Positions 36,883 to 49,644 of a DNA stretch of 64,000 nt are shown here, in pieces. The position numbers and the translations under genes were made by a program. The stretch lies in contig JAJFZO010000087.1 of the NCBI GenBank assembly GCA_021397835.1, forward strand, positions 1,798,001 through 1,862,000, written 5' to 3'. This stretch comes from Moringa oleifera (Eukaryota; Streptophyta; Magnoliopsida; Brassicales; Moringaceae). How positions within the stretch are numbered: the first letter of the stretch is position 1; the number at the start of each line of letters is the position of its first letter. The notes beneath the pieces were generated by a model that did no database searches, was not told the DNA's origin, and was given only the letters and a program-made list of their open reading frames with translations.

Positions 36883-39800
36883 TCAATTGAGCTGCAGTGC
36901 AGATCTTGCAGTTAGCTCCAGTGCTTCATTTGAATCTCTGCACTTCCTTAAGCCTGCCCTTATCTCCTTCAACATCTCATTTATTCTGATTCCTTTTCTG
37001 CAACAATAATAATATCGGTAAGCCAACATAGCTGAGCAGTAAACCAACAGAAGTCCTTTTGCAGTGTTTCATATGTTTTTCTTCTACCAGGGTTTCGATT
37101 TATATTTCACGAACTCATGGATTTCAAGCTTTTTGTTCCTCAAAATTGCTTAGCTGATATAAATCAAGCTTTACAAGTTTCTGGGGTTGATTGAAACCCA
37201 ACTTATTATGGATTTCTCAGACGCTTTTCTACCTTAGTAACAATGATTGTGCAGGAAGATGAACTTATAATCAGGAAATATAAATACAGCATTGAAACCA
37301 TAAGATTCAAGTAAACAAAAGAAAGACATAGCATTCTTGAAAAGCAGAAAGAAAAGAGACAGAAGCTAGAAGTAGGAGATTCAGATCTTCTGTTGATATG
37401 ACATGTGCTGAGCGAAGATGAAAGAGTATCTTTTTTTATTTCTACTTTGGTGTGTTAACATGAAAAAGAAAAAGTAAATGCAACAAATTGTAACTATTAT
37501 TTAAAAGACCAGCAAACTCAGATCAACAGAGGACTTGATCCAGGAGTAGGAAGATGAAAAGAAGACAGGAATTTCCATAACGACGCAGGACGAGTACTAC
37601 AATGTCAAAATGTGAAGTTTTGATGAGTAACTTACAGGACACTAACGCCTATAACTGTGAGGGGACGTGGATAGTCCTCGATCTCTTTCTCTCTTTTCTC
37701 TTTATCAGAAATCCTGGAAGATGGTATTTCAGCTTTGCCAACTTCCGTAGACGATGATTCAGGTGCATCTTCAGAACTCGTTTCTGGCTCAGCAGGTAAA
37801 TTATCACTTCCAATTTTTGATATTTCTTCCATCAAAGATGGAAGCCTATTGCTTGCCTGAATTAGTACAATAATTCATCAGTGACAGAACTAAAATAGAT
37901 CAGATTTTGTTGCGCAAAAACATGTTTTGACGGTTAAATAAATGAAAAATGCCCAGTACAAAGAGAGAGTACAACAGGGGAAAGTGGAAAAGAAATGAAA
38001 TGACACATACCTCAGGAAGATCAATCTTATTAAGAACCACAACATATGGCCGTTCTAAGTAATCTGGATTGTACATTCGCAATTCCTGAAAAAGGGACAA
38101 AAGAGCAAGTGACAAATGATTTCCACAGTTTCAGAAAAGCGACAACAATAATGCTGAGCAAGGAAAAGTGATGAAGCTATCAAAGAAGTGAACATAAGTG
38201 TGAAATTCAAAGATTCAAAAGTTATGGAAACTCAGTCCATGAAAAAACCTACAGTTCACCTTCTGGTAATTCTATAGTGTCAAGGTATGTTTAGCCCTAA
38301 TCTCTTTTGTCCCAGCAGTTGGTTCAATCTTTCGTTTAGAGTAACTTAGCCACTATAGTTATGTGATCTGTAGAAGGCCAGGTACATACTTCAGGAATGA
38401 TTATTTGATAGATGAGCTTTGAAAATGATTCCAAAGCTTTAGTTTGATCAGATGTGTTATAAGAATAGACCGGATATTGTAGGAACAGTGCATAATTTCC
38501 CGAGTTAACCCTGCAACAGTGGGTCCGATAGTGGCCCTGCCTACGGTGAGTTCCATATTTAGAAGAAGGTTCAAAAATTTTCAACCTAAGGACACACGGC
38601 TAGCACGCAAAGCAACCATAACTGAAGAGTACAGGAAATAGGGAAGCCTGACCTCAATCTCGTCTCATCAGAGAATCCGGTTCAAGGAAGAGGCCAAAAT
38701 AGAGTTCATAGTGGCTGAATCAGTTTCTATCTTTATTGTTATTGTTATTATTATTTATTTTCCCCTTTCCTTTCGTAATTGAAAAGCCTAGGGCATTGAA
38801 TCCCTGACCTCTATCTCAACCAAAGCCTTAAATTACGGTGTAGGGTAAGTCTTAAGAAAGCTAATTTTAGTTTACTGCCAACAAAACAAATTCATAAAGC
38901 ACCATATATGGCAGAAAGTAATAATTTGTAAAAGATAAATGACCTTACACTAACTAGATGTCATTGATATGTAAATGGTTCAAAAGTTTCAGTAGTATTA
39001 ACATGCCCTGCATAGAAAGTGAAAAAACAAACTGCAATGTGCTAGTTGACCTTGGTGTAACAATACCAAATTATAGATTTTTGGATTCCATGAGCCCATT
39101 TATTTACAGCTAAATTAAAATAATACAGACGTATTCGATGGAAAAATATTACATAAATAAATATGATGATAAGGGAAAATACATACTTCTCTGACAGTTC
39201 TGTAATCATTAACAGGATTCTCAGTAGCTGCATCAACAACATGGACCAAGAGACGAGTTCTCCTCAGGTGCCTCAAAAAATTACGACCAAGACCCTAAAG
39301 GGGAAAAGATTTCAGCTTCAGCAACTAGGAGATTAGAACAAGTAGTTGAATATTACCTTCCCCAAGTGTGCACCTTCAATAAGACCAGGTAAATCTGCCA
39401 ATGTTGCATCAGATACATATTTCTCTGCCCCCAAAGAAGGCTCACCATCAAGACGACCAAGGTTTGGCATTAATGTCGTGAAAGGATAATCAGCAATATC
39501 AGGTTTTGCAAGTGTAATGGCAGCCAAAAGGGTTGATTTGCCTGCATTTGGAAGTCCCTACAAGAACAACTAGACCGCTAGTGATCTGAAATCAACAATA
39601 GCTCTTATAACTTCATATGAGAATTGAACACAATAATGAATAAAACCATAAATTACTTGGAGAATTAGCAGCAATGGTCCAACTCACTCGAATGGTACCC
39701 AACCATTGTTCAATTATGCAAAAGGAAGCTTCATTGCCAAATAGAATTAGGATTTTTTTTTTTTTAAACAAATCAAATTTCTCACTTTACAATGATTGTG

Positions 39801-42800
39801 ACCATATTTTTAACGACCTCAAATGCTTAGAAAGGCTTAGAATTTGTAGAAAGTATTCTTTATTCTTTAGATTTTTGAAGCTATTTACTTGTCTTATATT
39901 TGAATTACAAGGTTGCGGCCAATGAGTCATGTCAACCCAGAACTAAATCAGGCTGAGAAATACAAGCTCATTTAAGTGAGATAAAACTTCCACCTACTAT
40001 CACATCCAAAAGCCACAGAACACATAGATAAAACTGTTTTCTTATTCAAAAAAAAAAAAAAAGAAGGAAGGACTTAACTAAAGTTCAGATATCCTTCCTT
40101 AAAATAGATTAGCAGCCAAAGAGCTTCCACTGCTACAGAATCACGTTTTTTTTATATGCCCGTCTCCTCTAGGTCACAGGTTAATGAGGTATTCAATTAA
40201 CACATGCATGCAAATATAAAAACTAAATCAACTAAGCTATAATCCCAAACTCCTTGGGATTGGCTACATAATACCGCAAACGAACAAAAAGGGGAAAGAA
40301 AAGAAATCCAGAATACTTACAACTAGACCGACATCAGCAACAACCCGAAGAATCAACTCCAAACTAACTTCTTCCCCAGGCTGACCAAGAACTAAAACCT
40401 GAAATAAATTAAGAGTAACCATCAATTCTAATGCACCGCATATGCAAATGCTGACGAGTGAGTGTCAATATTTCTTCTGTACCAAACTCCTCGCACGAAG
40501 GCATGTCCTATATATAGAAATTCTTTATTTACATGGCGCAGATATTAATGTCTCTTGATGCATCATTGTCAGTTATGAAGCAGCACCTACTGCCCTCAGA
40601 AGCAGGAAGCAGATAAAAAAGTTTGCATCCGATCTCTTATCAGACCTTTCCTTTCGCTTGGAGGTCATTTTCAATCCGATACTTTGAAAGACAACAGAAA
40701 TTAATCAATGTGATAAATCTTCTTGTTGTGTGTTAGTCCAATGCCTTGCTATGTTTTATCAAGGACACTATTAAAATCAAAATAAACATTTGAAGACATG
40801 CTTTCCTTTTATTTCTTTCCCCTAATCTAATTAAGTAAATGCTTAGTTTGATAATTAAATTACCGAAGGCCTAGAGAATAATCAGATCATCCATGCAAAA
40901 CACACGCAAAAAAAAAAAAAAAACAGAGAATCCTACTTGTATTCAACATAAATAAAGATGAATAAGACAAGCTAGGTAATTGACCATCGAGCGTTGATAA
41001 CCAAAGGGAGATACATTCTATGAAATACTCATTACCTTATCGCTATCATCTCTCATAACATTTGTTGTTAATGTCATCATCTTTTTCCTTCTATACTCTG
41101 GCATTTCTAACAGGCTAATCTGCAAAAGAGTAGGAAAAACAAATTATCAACCAGTGCACATGTCACATCATTGAAGATAGATTCACTGACCAATGACAGA
41201 GGTCTATCAAAAAGAACAATATCTTTGATATAATATTTTTCTCTGGCCTTCCTTTGTTTAATTTTTAAAAACTGAACTCCCACCATCTAAGACAGTAACC
41301 CTTGCATCACTCATCATTGCAGGAAAAATATCAGACTAGGCACGTCTTTTGGGAGAACCAAGAAAGATACACAAATGCGATTCATTTAAATCTTCTTAAG
41401 TCAACAGGAGAGAAAAAAATGTCTTATTTATCCCTGAATTCTTGAAAAAAAAAAAACTAAAAATGTCTTACCCCTCCTTGACCACCCCTTGCAACCAGAA
41501 TTTCATCACCAGGACGTGCAAGATCAGCCAACAGTTTCCCTCGTTTATGTTTCACAACCGTACCTGACATATGACCAAAATTAGAGATCACACATGGAAG
41601 GGTCCAGATTTTATAAATGACCATAGCCATGTTCTTAATATTGTTTGGAATCCTGAATGAGACCAGAGAAAAATTGGATATCACCAACAATTAGTGCCAC
41701 AATTTGTAATTGTTCACATGTCAATGCAAAAAGTCCTAGACAATATTTACAGAGTAGGATACAAACCTACAGGCACAGGAATACGCAAAGTTGGAGCAGC
41801 AAGCCCATCATGCAATTGGGAGCTTAAGACACCCATTGCATCAACATTACCACCTCGCTTTGCATTATATCGGCTCCTCTTATGAAATTCCAGTAGAGTA
41901 TCTTTTCCCTCATCTGCATAAATTACTACATCTCCTCCATGTCCACCCATAGGAAGGATAAGGGACCCATCAAAATCTCTTCTGCATGATGGTTTCTTAT
42001 TGGCTTTCTCCTTTTCATGTCTTCCCTGTGATTTAACAGCTCTTTGGTTGGGCATAGTAAGGATCGCACCATGACCTCCATCTCCAGAACGAACAGTAAT
42101 TACCACTTGATCAAAATACTTGTGAGGTTCCCTTAACAATGTGGCAGGGTTTACAGAAGAAGATTCTTTTACTTTAGTGAGTCTGCACTGTATTGTGTAG
42201 TATTTCAAGTTCTGACAATTGCTTTGGCGCCAGACATACCTGCAAACAGAAGGGCAGAAAAATATCAGTTCAGTAAGAGAAAGACAAAATGCCTGCCATT
42301 TCACGTGAAATTATACATTAGTTGATTGTAAGAGCCCGCTAGTATATAGTACTCAACTGAAAACCAAGGAAAAAAATAGATAAAGAAAAATGGCTTCATC
42401 GAAAAGGATGTTTCTGGAAGTCACTGCATTGTCAGACAACCGACAAAAAAATTTTCCTTTTCCATTCTGTCTGCTTCATGAATTTGGGGTATAATACAAC
42501 AGTTTCCAGTTTGTTAACTTATATGTTTGTTTTTATCAATATCATACAAAACATAAAGGAGAATGAGAATATATGGGAAAATATGACTGGATATTTCAGC
42601 AAGATGCACCTGAACTACCCAAGAGATATAATCAGTTCTCTTCAGTTCGCTCAACAGTAGGAGATAAATCAACACGAGGTTCAGACTGAACCAAAATTTC
42701 CCACGTTTGGGAGTTTGAAAGAGAATACCTTCTTGGGGGAAGACGCTCGAAGAACAGCTTATCGTTACTATAGAGTAGGCCGAGATGCGAAGACGATGGC

Positions 42801-42820
42801 AGGGAAACCAGAGACACCAT
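36883..42820 (-). CDS. Obg/CgtA-family GTPase, probably organelle-targeted
   Basis: P-loop GTPase of the Obg family, which acts in ribosome (50S-type) assembly; plant members with N-terminal extensions act in chloroplasts or mitochondria. Ten exons on the minus strand: 42820-42729, 42239-41767, 41563-41472, 41119-41036, 40398-40321, 39557-39357, 39294-39187, 38085-38011, 37856-37636, 36997-36883, giving 512 residues. The first ~65 residues are Ser/Leu/Arg-rich and look like a transit peptide. The Gly-rich Obg fold follows ([24 protein letters not shown]). The G domain starts near 274: G1 GLPNAGKS, G2 region YPFTTL, G3 DLPGLIEG, G4 NKID, G5-like VSVLKG. Between G4 and G5 lies a ~60-residue Ser/Glu-rich insertion, longer than in bacteria. 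No OCT domain follows. Plastid (OBGC2-like) versus mitochondrial (OBGM) targeting is not decided. Confidence 0.94.
40225..40275 (-). repeat. Possible SINE-derived fragment in Obg intron 5
   Basis: The stretch AATCCCAAACTCCTTGGGAT plus the following GGCTACATAATA resembles a motif that I remember as frequent in plant SINE-type repeats (AATCCCAAACTAGTTGGG..GGCTA). Only this short core is recognisable. It is intronic, between exons at 40321 and 39557 of the Obg gene. Confidence 0.3.
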
Positions 42821-44150
42821 TATAACAACAGACGGGCAGACGCCACCACTGACCGCCCTACCACTGAGAGGGAGTTGCAGAGAGAAAGATAACCCTTCTA
42901 CTTTAGGCGGGACTCAACGTCATTAGTTAAAAGCCCATTGCTTTTGGGAGAACTGTGTCTTCTGCGACGAGCCCCAAATGCTCAGGCTTTCGTCAATTTC
43001 AAGTCAATAAGCCCAAACCAAGATGGTTAGTATAAGTCATATCCAATATCTGTTGCTTTCAAGCCCAGAGGTTGCATTCTCTAACTTCCTTGCCGCGAAG
43101 TGAATTTACTAACCGAACTTGTAGCCATGGTCGTAGTCATGGACAGTAGAGTTGATAGATCCATCAGGCTGTAGTAAAGCACCTAAACTGTATCTCCCAA
43201 TTTGATTATCGTATTTCAAATTAGAAATTTCTTGCTCTTTTCCTTTTGTTCTGTTGATGCGTGAAACAACAACTTATCTTTTCCAAACCAGCAACACCGC
43301 CCACAACTATCACATTTTTAGATTATACCATCATAGGATCGCTGCACAATTTGATCTCAGAGTGATCATCTTCCTTGTCTGAAGAATACACTCTGCTGTT
43401 ATCAGGAAGAAAGACAACATAGTCACAGAGGACACAGGCCCTACCAATCTGGGAGGGGAACACAGATCTGTCTAAGCAATGATGAGTTCACATGCCAATG
43501 CCAAAATATTATACATGTCAAACGGAATTCAACATAAGTACACGTGGACTAGCAGATAGACATAGCAAATTTTGTAAAATCATATTGATTAGAAGAGATA
43601 AATGGCATATTACATAATTAACCATCAAAAAGTCTCCGCTTCAGAGGCAAATGCTGTCAACTGGTTCTGAGTTTTACAAGAAGAAAGACAGTTAACTTTC
43701 ACCTTTACTCAACTGTGCTTTATTACAGGATAATGGACACTAGACATGCAAGTTAAATCCTTTGGTAGAAAATCAAGCGGGAATTCCTCAGTTACATCCA
43801 AATCCAATCAAAACCTGACATTAAATTATAAATAATCTAGATCCCTAAGGTCTTAAGGTAAGCAAGCATAAATATACAAGCCATGCTTCTGATCAACTAA
43901 GCCACCAATACAAAACCAATCTGCACGGAGTTGAACCTAACTGCCTCTGTGTTTATGGGCAGTCCTGAAAAGGGATGAAAACCTCATCAGACGTGGGAAC
44001 ACCAAGATGCATGGAGACAGCCCGCTAAACAGCTTTGAAAGAGATGCAGGCACTGATGTTACTATCCAAGAACCCTACAACAATAGCATATGTGGCACTG
44101 ATACTTGAAGAATTGTGCCTTGCCAGCACTGGTAAATGCACCCCCTCCAT
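42821..44150. other. Intergenic region between Obg and GID8 genes, with an orphan exon-like segment
   Basis: This stretch contains the Obg promoter (about 42.8-43.1 kb) and the 3' UTR of the GID8 homologue (from 44150 downward). On the minus strand, 43448-43323 follows a good acceptor (TCCCCTCCCAG) and encodes 41 codons plus stop with a natural-looking composition: IGRACVLCDY then VVFLPDNSRV and YSSDKEDDHSE. I do not recognise the family. It may be an alternative last exon or a gene remnant. Confidence 0.4.
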
Positions 44151-47100
44151 TTAGCTTTTGAGAAAATCCTTCAAAGAAAAAGGAGGAAGCCCATCCTACA
44201 AAAAAAAAAGTTTTTAAAAGTGTAAGACATACACCTGACCTGGGTTCCATCATGTCATTTATTGTTCATGCACTGTAATACAACAGTCTCAGCTCAGCAG
44301 TGCATCTTCCGAGTGGCTAAGTTTCTTCACCTATCAGGCAAAGGCACCGAGGTGACTACAAATTAATTTAATGATCTAGTCCTATTTGAAATTCTTTATC
44401 ACCCTAATTTAAAGCAAAGTCACAAGTTCCAGGCAAGAATGAAACTAATTAATTGAAATTCACTATAAAAGGAGTTCGGTGAGGCAAAGACCAAAAATAA
44501 CACTAGAATAGTTTCAGAGATGGCTAGCCAGCAGCTATTCAAGACTCCTCCAACTGCAAGGTTGGCATGGAAAGTTTCGAGTCATGGTAGTTACTCACTT
44601 CTCATACAATATGCAATAACAACTGTAACTACTATAAACAGTCAATGAATCAGCGAGAATGGGATACCAAAATGCAGCCTCAAAAATGTTCCATGTATCA
44701 TTGAAAAGCACATGTTACCTTGCCCAGCTCTTGACTTAAGCATTGTCTAACAACGGTTGTCTGTTGTATCAGCCTTTCCATCGCTGTGTAGTTTGGAAGG
44801 TTTGCATGTGCTGATATTTTTTATCACACCGAGCAAGTTGATTAAAGGCAGGAAACAACACGGTTAACCTAATCAGTAAACATGGATTCACATAGCATCC
44901 TATAAACAGATCTGACTACACAATTAAAGAAATACCAACCAAGAATTGCACGGTTCAAGTTATCTGCAACATGCTGCCGGTACTCCAAGCTAAGCAGATG
45001 AAACATTGGGGACTTTTCTGGTTCCTCATAAGCTAGTAAAGCCATAAAATCCTGCAGCAATGGCAACCTGCTATTCATTCACTGATGAGGAACCAAAAAA
45101 TCGCAGCAGATATTAACCCAATTTTCCAAGAGAAAAAAACATACTTCAAGCTTTTCAACATATCTTTGCACCTTCCCAAATGGGGTCAATTTTGTCTGAG
45201 CAAATTCCAAAGCTTCCGTGCTGCCATAGAAATGGAACAATTTTTAGGAAGAGGATAAATGTGATACAAAATTCTCGAGTCACAATAGCTTTCTTACTCA
45301 CCACTTCCTAGCACAGACCAACTCAACAAAATGAAGACTGAGAAGATCAAAATGCAAGTCCTTGTTATTTTCCAGTAAATCATGCGCCAGTTGTTCAGTC
45401 AGTTCAATGGCCTTAAGTGCATTTCCCTCCGATGCAAAATGGAAAATCTCTGAGTACATATAACACAATTACCACCTCTGTCATTAAATTATCCAATAAA
45501 TCTGTAAAGGCAAAAGAATAAGTCATCACAATCCATTGTGTTAATAACACAAGGTACAAGAACATATATATCACTTGTTCCAACAATAACCATGTACAAA
45601 CAATTGACCGTACGGGGAGACCCATACTCAATTCTTCTACAGTTTCGTGAACATGATTCAAATATCTAACAAACATCTTGGAGCTCAAGAGGAATAAAGC
45701 ATGTTATATTTGCAGCAGATCAAGAAAGCAAAGCTTAAATTTTATATATATATATATATTTCAATGTATATGTACAACATTCCGACATGCATCCTTCAGT
45801 TTCCTCATTCTTACACTTGAAATAAGTGCATATAAACACATTTTTTCAAACATCTTATGAATATGAAAACACAATATATCATCAAACCATCATGAAGGAA
45901 TTCTAAAAGTACTTCAAATGACCACCATATATTCCATCGATTTCTCATTCTATATATCAACACAAATGTAAAATGTGCTCATGCAAATTGAGAAGCGTTT
46001 GAGCATATGCAAGTCTATCTAGTAAGGGCCATGCATGATGATGACAGCTATTACAGACTATCATCATAAAGAAAATGCACTTTCTTAAATAATCAAGCAT
46101 ACATTACAAAGACACTTGGTTTTGCAGAATAAATAACACATCAAACAACATAACCTGCAAGCAATTTTGGAGTTGTGAATCCTAATTTTCCTATTAAAAC
46201 AGGAATTCACCTACTTTTTCTTTTCTCCATGTCCTCAGGATAATTATCAGGTTGCTTTAATCCAGTACTACCAATAAATGAATCCACGGTTTCTTTGAAG
46301 CAATTATGCACAAGATATGATAACACAATGTTGTGAATGTCATTGTCACTGACAGCCTGAAAAAAAAAAAAAAGAAAAAAAGCATGAGTTGGCAATCAGA
46401 AAGCCTAACATACAACCAGATGAAGCACGATGGATAAACAATAGTAACAAAAATCAACAATTTTATAGTGCTGCTTCATTGCAAGGCAGAAAGTTATGCT
46501 TAAGACGTAAAAGCAATACAGAAGCAAAGACCACTGGGGAAGCTTAATCAGTGATAGAACAAAATAGACCACAGATATATACAAAGATAACAAAGTGCCA
46601 AGCTTCTAATGGCACAAATATGATCTCAGAATCTGTTCCAAAGAAGTAAAGGAAAATAGGTGCAATCTAATTTCTAATTTATAGTAAGCAGAATAACATA
46701 ATATTATAGCTTGGTGTGTAAAAAACAGGCATGGGTCAGTGACTATGTGAGGAGTAGGGATGGAGACGTGTCATGGGGATGTGTTGGGAAGGTTCTTTGA
46801 GAGGATTTGTGATGTCCATCTTGATACAAAGAGTAAGGATGTGGCTTAATGGAGGAGGATCCTGTTTCAAGGTGTTAAAGAGGTCAGGGAGGTCAGAACA
46901 GCAAGGTGGGGTGTTGCAGTTTCCATTGGTACTTATTTGGAAGGTCAGGTCCCTCCTAAGGTGGCTTTCTTTACATGGGAGGCGGCATGGGTAAACCCCT
47001 AACCATTGAAAATTTACAAAGGAGAGAGAAGGTGATGGCAAACAGATGCTTTCTTTGTAAGAAGCGAAGGGAGTCAATTGATCATATTCTGCCAAGGTGT

Positions 47101-49644
47101 AGCTGGTCCAAGGGTGTTTGGGATGGAGCATTGTCAGTACTAAGACAACAATGGGTGGTGTCGAAGTCAGTTATGGAGGAGTTGGTAGCCTGGAAGAGCA
47201 TATTGTGCCTAAAGCTAAGAGGAAAACTGTGCAGCTAACTCTTTTAGCTATTTTTTGGATGGTTTAGAAGGAGAAGAACAAAAGGTCTTTTAAGGAGGTG
47301 GAAACTCTTGAGATGATCAAGGATAGATTAGCGCTGTTATTCAATTTCTGGATGACGGGTAAATATAGTGTAAATAGGGTTCATCTGATGGAGTTATTGG
47401 AACTCCTATTATGTAATTAATTTTTTTACAGGGCATCACACCCTTAGTGCTCTATTTGTATTAATATGATTTTGTTTCTAATCAAAAAAATTATTCACAC
47501 AAAGCGCCAAGGTGTGCCACCCACCCTACAAGTATGGTTGGCTATTCCAAGGTTACGATTCTTACAAGCTCTACATAGTCCTCTTCATTTATTTATTTTT
47601 TTAAAAAAAAACCTAAAACCCACAACTTTAATGTACTAATACACCCATCCCAAACCAAAACTAAAGGTGTCTCCACCCCTTCAGAAGTTCTTCTATTCCT
47701 CTGCCCCCAAACCAAGTGAAATCTGACTATAATACTTAATGAAAGTTATTATTAAAATATGTTAGTTAATTTCTGAGTGGTGTTAGATGTTGGAAGATTC
47801 AAACACCCAACTACTCACACAATTTCATAATTAAATAGAAAATTTTTCATAGCTTGGACGTACAATATCATGGGTAAACCCTTTCCCCATGAGATGGCTA
47901 GACTTGAGATGGTGCCTTGCCCCATGTCAAGCCAAGGAAGCGCATAGCAGTGCGTGCACCAGCAAGGCCGATACTCATTAGTGCTACGAAGTAATAGCAA
48001 CTACGGATGGTGTGAGAGACACCAGCCTTGGTACTCAACTCTGAGGGATAGCCCCACAAGTTGGCTGCACTTAGGCACCTGGTAGGCAAGTAGGAGTTAA
48101 CCTTAACGGCCCGTGCAAGAGAACTAACACATTGACACAAGTAGCTCAGGTACATGCTAGGACAAGAGACACAAGCACATTGCGAGCGACTTGCATGGAG
48201 GTTATCTCAATAAGCACATATTCAGACAACCTAGTATCAAAAATCGTCTTGAGGATCAGGATCCAAGGTGGCTAAGACAGGGAGGATTTTTAAGAGGCAA
48301 TCACCCAAAAGGGATAGTTAGTCAATAGCCCCCACACTGCTCTCCAAGGCAATGTGGCATTTTACTAAGCACACCGACACTGACTGACATGAAGGAAGTT
48401 AAGCAAGTGCTAAAGGCAAGGGGCAAGGCCCTAGAAGGACCTAGAATTACGTAAATAGGAAAGAGTGACTTGTCTAAACTTAGATAGACACTTGAGAGCT
48501 AGTGTTCTTTGAGTTGGTGACTTGCCTAGTACTTTGAATTCATTTGTTAAGAGCAATAAAGGTTAGGAGTTTCCCTTAACTCAATGTGTGCCCTTTCTTG
48601 TCCCTATTTGTTCCTGTTGTTTCATATTAAGCTTGCTATCAAGACTTGAGCTAGTAGTTGTGAGCGAACCTAACGCCATCACTCAGTCAAAGGTAGCGAA
48701 CATCAATAAAATGTGTGATAGGTACCCAAAAATTTTTCAAGATAGTACACAATTCATCAAAATCAACAGCCAACCTCAAGAATTTAAGTTCTGTTTAAGG
48801 CAGAAGTAACAATCTATCATAGCTCCATTTAGAGTTTGACAACAGCTGTGTCCCACATTATTCTTTCCCTGAGCTCTCCGCAAGGGATGACCAGGCTCAA
48901 CATCAGCAGACCCCTCCTGCCCTAGAAGTTTTGAGCAGCCCATTTAGAATTCAGCCTTAATGCAGAAAAGATTGTTTATAGTCATTATCTATATGACAGG
49001 GCATGCCTAACTGCTCCTGCTTGGATCCTACACTTATCATAAAGCATCTACTAACATGCCATAATCTTTCAGAAAGCTACCTAAAGCCTTTGAAATTGTC
49101 GAGTCCAAATTTTTATTTTTCTATTTTTATATATATACAAAAGAAACTTTTTAGGCTTTTGAACACATACTTCCCAAAGACAACAAAATGCTTCCCACTT
49201 AAACTCAACACACAATATAGAAACACAAACAGAATTTGATCTCCACACTGCCATTAATCACATGATCCGCTACTAAAGCATCCTGAACCATATTGATCAA
49301 TAAACAAACTCAAAACTTTAACCCCAAAGTTCAACCATAGCCAGGCCATACTTGAGTTTAGTCAATACAATAGACAATCCCAGAAGTAAAAGAGAATAAC
49401 ATATGAAAATAGGGCTTCAATGATCAATCAATAAGAGGTCAACAATTCTAAGCAATGCCACTACAAACAACCACAAGATTGCAAATTCAACATTCAGAGA
49501 CTTCAAAATCCAAAAATTCCTGACATTCTAAAGAGATCGCACCGAAACATAAGAACAAATAACAAAGAGAACGAAACATTTCAAAAAAAAAAAAAAGAAG
49601 AAGAAACTTACAATATGCTCATATCGACGAGGATCGACGTCCAT
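44151..49644 (-). CDS. GID8: GID8 homologue, LisH-CTLH-CRA subunit of the CTLH/GID E3 ligase
   Basis: Scaffold subunit of the CTLH/GID ubiquitin ligase complex (GID8 in yeast, TWA1 in mammals). Seven exons on the minus strand: 49644-49612, 46356-46215, 45449-45302, 45220-45145, 45051-44940, 44810-44719, 44195-44151, giving 215 residues, the family length. Order: N-terminal MDVDPRRYEHI, LisH motif (about 15-47, DIHNIVLSYLVHNCFKETVD), CTLH (about 55-112, with NALKAIELTEQLA and NKDLHFDLLSLHFVELVC), then the CRA segment (KLTPFGKVQRYVEKLEDFMA, PMFHLLSLEYRQHVAD, LIQQTTVVRQCL) and the conserved end PFSLKDFLKS. All domains are complete. Intron 1 is unusually long (3.25 kb) and contains a truncated LINE and other repeat-like DNA. 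The exon 2 donor (GTAGGT) was chosen because it keeps frame with the family. Confidence 0.95.
46735..47491 (+). mobile_element. 5'-truncated LINE (non-LTR retrotransposon) 3' end, in GID8 intron 1
   Basis: Plus-strand (antisense to the host gene) sequence encodes the C-terminal zf-RVT region of a plant LINE ORF2. Readable pieces are FPLVLIWKV, then PPKVAFFTWEAAW in a second frame, then GKPLTIENLQRRE, the zinc motif NRCFLCKKRRESIDHILPRC, and WSKGVWDGAL. A one-base frameshift separates AAW from GKPLT, and stops follow, so the copy is dead. The 3' end near 47450-47490 (ATTAATATGATTTTG then TTCTAATCAAAAAAA) resembles the tail of plant LINEs. The left boundary is approximate, and target-site duplications were not found. 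Confidence 0.75.
47500..48800. repeat. Repeat-like unclassified segment in GID8 intron 1
   Basis: Within the same long intron, roughly 47.8-48.75 kb differs from the surrounding AT-rich intron: higher G+C, short direct boxes, no continuous open frame, and an AATAAAG box near 48554. It could be a decayed LTR or other retroelement remnant. I see no matched termini or target-site duplication, so the class is open. Confidence 0.3.

Noticed and set aside
38700..38870. tRNA-related SINE-like text in the Obg intron between 39187 and 38085
   Set aside because: Only a short GAATCCCTGACCTC resemblance; no boundaries or tail.
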